Source of the DNA: Microbacterium invictum
GTDB lineage: Bacteria > Actinomycetota > Actinomycetes > Actinomycetales > Microbacteriaceae
Length of the DNA stretch: 64,000 nucleotides
Assembly: GCF_034421375.1 (NCBI RefSeq)
Contig: NZ_CP139779.1
Location: 930,001 to 994,000 of the forward strand
Reading direction: 5' to 3'
In this document: one piece after another, positions 62,462 to 64,000 of the stretch
How positions within the stretch are numbered: the stretch's first letter is position 1
Layout: every line of letters starts with the position of its first letter
The notes under the pieces: model-generated
Seen by the model: only the letters and a program-made list of their open reading frames with translations
Databases searched by the model: none
Told to the model about the DNA's origin: nothing
Position numbers and translations under genes: made by a program

Positions 62462-62467
62462 GGAGGC

Positions 62468-62929
62468 GTGCAGCCCGACCCCGCCGACGACGCCGCGATG
62501 ACACGCGCGCTCGCACTCGCCGGCATGGCTGGCGCCGACGGAGAGGTTCCCGTCGGGGCGGTGGTGACGGATGCCGCGGGGAACGTCATCGGCGAGGGAC
62601 GGAACCTGCGCGAGACCACCGGCGACCCCACCGCGCATGCCGAAGTCGTGGCGCTCCGCGCCGCCGCAGTATCCCTCGGTTCCTGGAATCTCGCCGGATG
62701 CACGCTCGTGGTCACCCTTGAGCCGTGCGTGATGTGCGCGGGGGCGGCATTGCAGTCGCACCTGAGCCGCGTCGTGTTCGGCGCCTGGGACGACAAGGCC
62801 GGGGCGGCCGGCTCGGTGCACGATGTGCTGCGCGACAGGCGGCTGCCCGTGCGCGCCGAGGTCGTCGGAGGTGTGCGCGCTGAGGAATCCGCGGCGTTGC
62901 TGCAGGAGTTCTTCGCCGCGCGGCGCTGA
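62468..62929 (+). CDS. tadA: tRNA-specific adenosine deaminase
   Basis: The 153-residue deaminase has the zinc and catalytic residues His57 and Glu59 in 'HAEVVAL', and Cys87 and Cys90 in 'PCVMCAGA'. It converts A34 of tRNA-Arg(ACG) to inosine. GTG 62468 lies six bases after TACGCT. The length and '[18 protein letters not shown]' block agree with bacterial TadA. Confidence 0.95.
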   Translation: MQPDPADDAAMTRALALAGMAGADGEVPVGAVVTDAAGNVIGEGRNLRETTGDPTAHAEVVALRAAAVSLGSWNLAGCTLVVTLEPCVMCAGAALQSHLSRVVFGAWDDKAGAAGSVHDVLRDRRLPVRAEVVGGVRAEESAALLQEFFAARR

Positions 62930-62946
62930 ATCGCGGCGGCGGTCTC

Positions 62947-63873
62947 TCACCGCGGCAGCGCCGGCAGCACCGCCTCACCGACGTAGTCGACGTGCGCGAC
63001 GTCGTGGTTGTCGAGGAACTGGAAGTACACCCGCTCGATGCCGAACGAGCGCCAGCGGTCGATCCGCTCGCCGATCTCGTCGGGTCCGCCGACGAGGTTG
63101 ACCCCGTCGCGCACCTCGTCGAGCGTCTTGCCGAGCCGGCCCGCGCGGCGCGCGACCTCGGCATCGTCGGCGCCGGCGATCACCGACATCGCCACCGACA
63201 GGCGAACGGTCGCGGGGTCGCGGCCGACCCGCTCGCAGGCGGCGCGGAGGTTGTCGAGGCGCTCGGGAATCTGCACATCGGTGGGGAAGCCGAGGTTGTA
63301 CTCGCGGGCGAAGCGCGCGACGAGTCCCGGGGTGCGCCGCGCGCCGGCACCCCCGATGATGACGGGAACCGGCCGCTGCACCGGCTTCGGCAGCCCCGGG
63401 GCATCCGTCAACCGGTATTTCTCACCGGCGAAGCTGTAGCTCTCGCCGATCGGTGTCTCCCACAGCCCGGTGATGATCTGCAGCTGCTCCTCGAGCAGGT
63501 CGAATCGGCGGGCCGGGAACGGGATGCCGTACGCCTCGTGCTCGCGCTCGAACCACCCTGCACCGAGCCCGAGCTCGACCCTGCCGCCCGACATCGCATC
63601 GACCTGCGCGACCTGGATCGCGAGGATGCCGGGGTGGCGGAACGTGACGGGGGAGACCAGGGTGCCGAGCCGGATGCGGCTCGTCTCGCGGGCGAGACCG
63701 GCAAGGGTGGTCCAGGCGTCGGTCGGACCGGGAAGCCCGTCACCGCGGCCGCTCAGATAGTGGTCGGAGCGGAAGAAGCCGTGGAACCCGTGACGCTCCG
63801 CCGCCTGGGCGAACGCGAGCTGATCATCGTAGCCGGCGCCTAGGTGCGGTTCGGTGAAGACGCAGTACTCCAT
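62947..63873 (-). CDS. LLM class F420-dependent oxidoreductase
   Basis: The 308-residue protein begins '[20 protein letters not shown]' and has '[10 protein letters not shown]', '[20 protein letters not shown]', '[19 protein letters not shown]' and '[20 protein letters not shown]', the blocks of luciferase-like monooxygenases that use F420 or FMN. Substrate unknown. It starts 22 bases after the end of the gene before it on the same strand, so the two may be one operon. It is convergent with tadA. Confidence 0.93.
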   Translation of the reverse strand: MEYCVFTEPHLGAGYDDQLAFAQAAERHGFHGFFRSDHYLSGRGDGLPGPTDAWTTLAGLARETSRIRLGTLVSPVTFRHPGILAIQVAQVDAMSGGRVELGLGAGWFEREHEAYGIPFPARRFDLLEEQLQIITGLWETPIGESYSFAGEKYRLTDAPGLPKPVQRPVPVIIGGAGARRTPGLVARFAREYNLGFPTDVQIPERLDNLRAACERVGRDPATVRLSVAMSVIAGADDAEVARRAGRLGKTLDEVRDGVNLVGGPDEIGERIDRWRSFGIERVYFQFLDNHDVAHVDYVGEAVLPALPR

Positions 63874-63895
63874 CGCGCGGGCAGGCGGCGGCGGG

Positions 63896-64000
63896 TCAGT
63901 CGGCCGAGCGGATGACGATCGCCTCGGTGGGCGGGGCGTCGGGGCGGTCGCCGGTGTAGCCGATGGTCACCAGCAGGGCGCGACGGAACTCGTCGGGCCG
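63896..64000 (-). CDS. C-terminal fragment of an unidentified protein (window edge)
   Basis: The last 34 codons read 'RALLVTIGYTGDRPDAPPTE' and 'AIVIRSAD' before TGA at 63896-63898. The fragment is too short to name. It lies just upstream of the LLM oxidoreductase on the same strand and probably belongs to the same operon. Its start is beyond the window. Confidence 0.5.
   Translation of the reverse strand, partial: RPDEFRRALLVTIGYTGDRPDAPPTEAIVIRSAD

Overview
The window is high-GC (roughly 70%) chromosomal DNA of an actinobacterium. Gene content and order point to Micrococcales, most likely Microbacteriaceae (Microbacterium-like): DUF6412 next to a YidC paralogue, DUF3467, a TM0106-type nuclease-helicase, an F420-type LLM oxidoreductase, and many genes whose start codon sits 5-7 bases after a TANNNT-like -10 box (leaderless). 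I saw no rRNA, tRNA, CRISPR array, transposase or phage gene. It reads as ordinary chromosome with several small accessory modules. About 70 genes are called.

Layout. 1-9.5 kb: end of an aldo/keto reductase, an NmrA-like protein, an S9 peptidase, a VOC protein, an AlkA-like glycosylase and glycosyltransferases, with two short tandem-repeat tracts at gene 3' ends. 7.3-11.5 kb: a HEAT-repeat/GT4 fusion and a GT1 enzyme divergent from a polysaccharide pyruvyl transferase, plus a winged-helix regulator. 12-20.3 kb: a sugar module of LacI regulator, ABC binding lipoprotein, two permeases, GH31 alpha-xylosidase and GH1 beta-glycosidase, probably for xyloglucan-type oligosaccharides, with LacI palindromes at both promoters. 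20.3-28.5 kb: small proteins, a hydrolase, SbcCD and an MFS exporter.

28.7-32.8 kb: a two-component system whose divergent promoter carries a 17-bp box that recurs before a Pro/Ala-rich secreted protein. 33-40.9 kb: a hypothetical gene between two large palindromes, a MarR-controlled hydrolase/DUF2255 pair, NAD synthetase, and a DUF998-ArsR-SRPBCC operon with three identical-type operators, one over the arsR start codon. 41-46.2 kb: small membrane proteins, YidC paralogue, TetR-MMPL pair. 46-51 kb: DUF1990, a beta-lactamase-fold lipoprotein, acetyltransferase, glutaminase, methyltransferase.

51-55.4 kb: a hydrolase that seems to have lost its stop codon, convergent with an ECF42-like sigma factor operon (two YciI proteins and sigma) that carries two matching ECF-type promoters, then LtrA. 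55.4-57.7 kb: a lower-GC block with an SRPBCC protein and two membrane proteins. 57.7-64 kb: RecB-like nuclease/helicase, DUF3467, upp and tadA back to back, and an LLM oxidoreductase.

I found no single large unknown system. The best candidates for new biology are the HEAT-GT4/pyruvyl-transferase cluster, the all-frame stop array between convergent genes, and several self-contained regulator/operator sets readable from the sequence.
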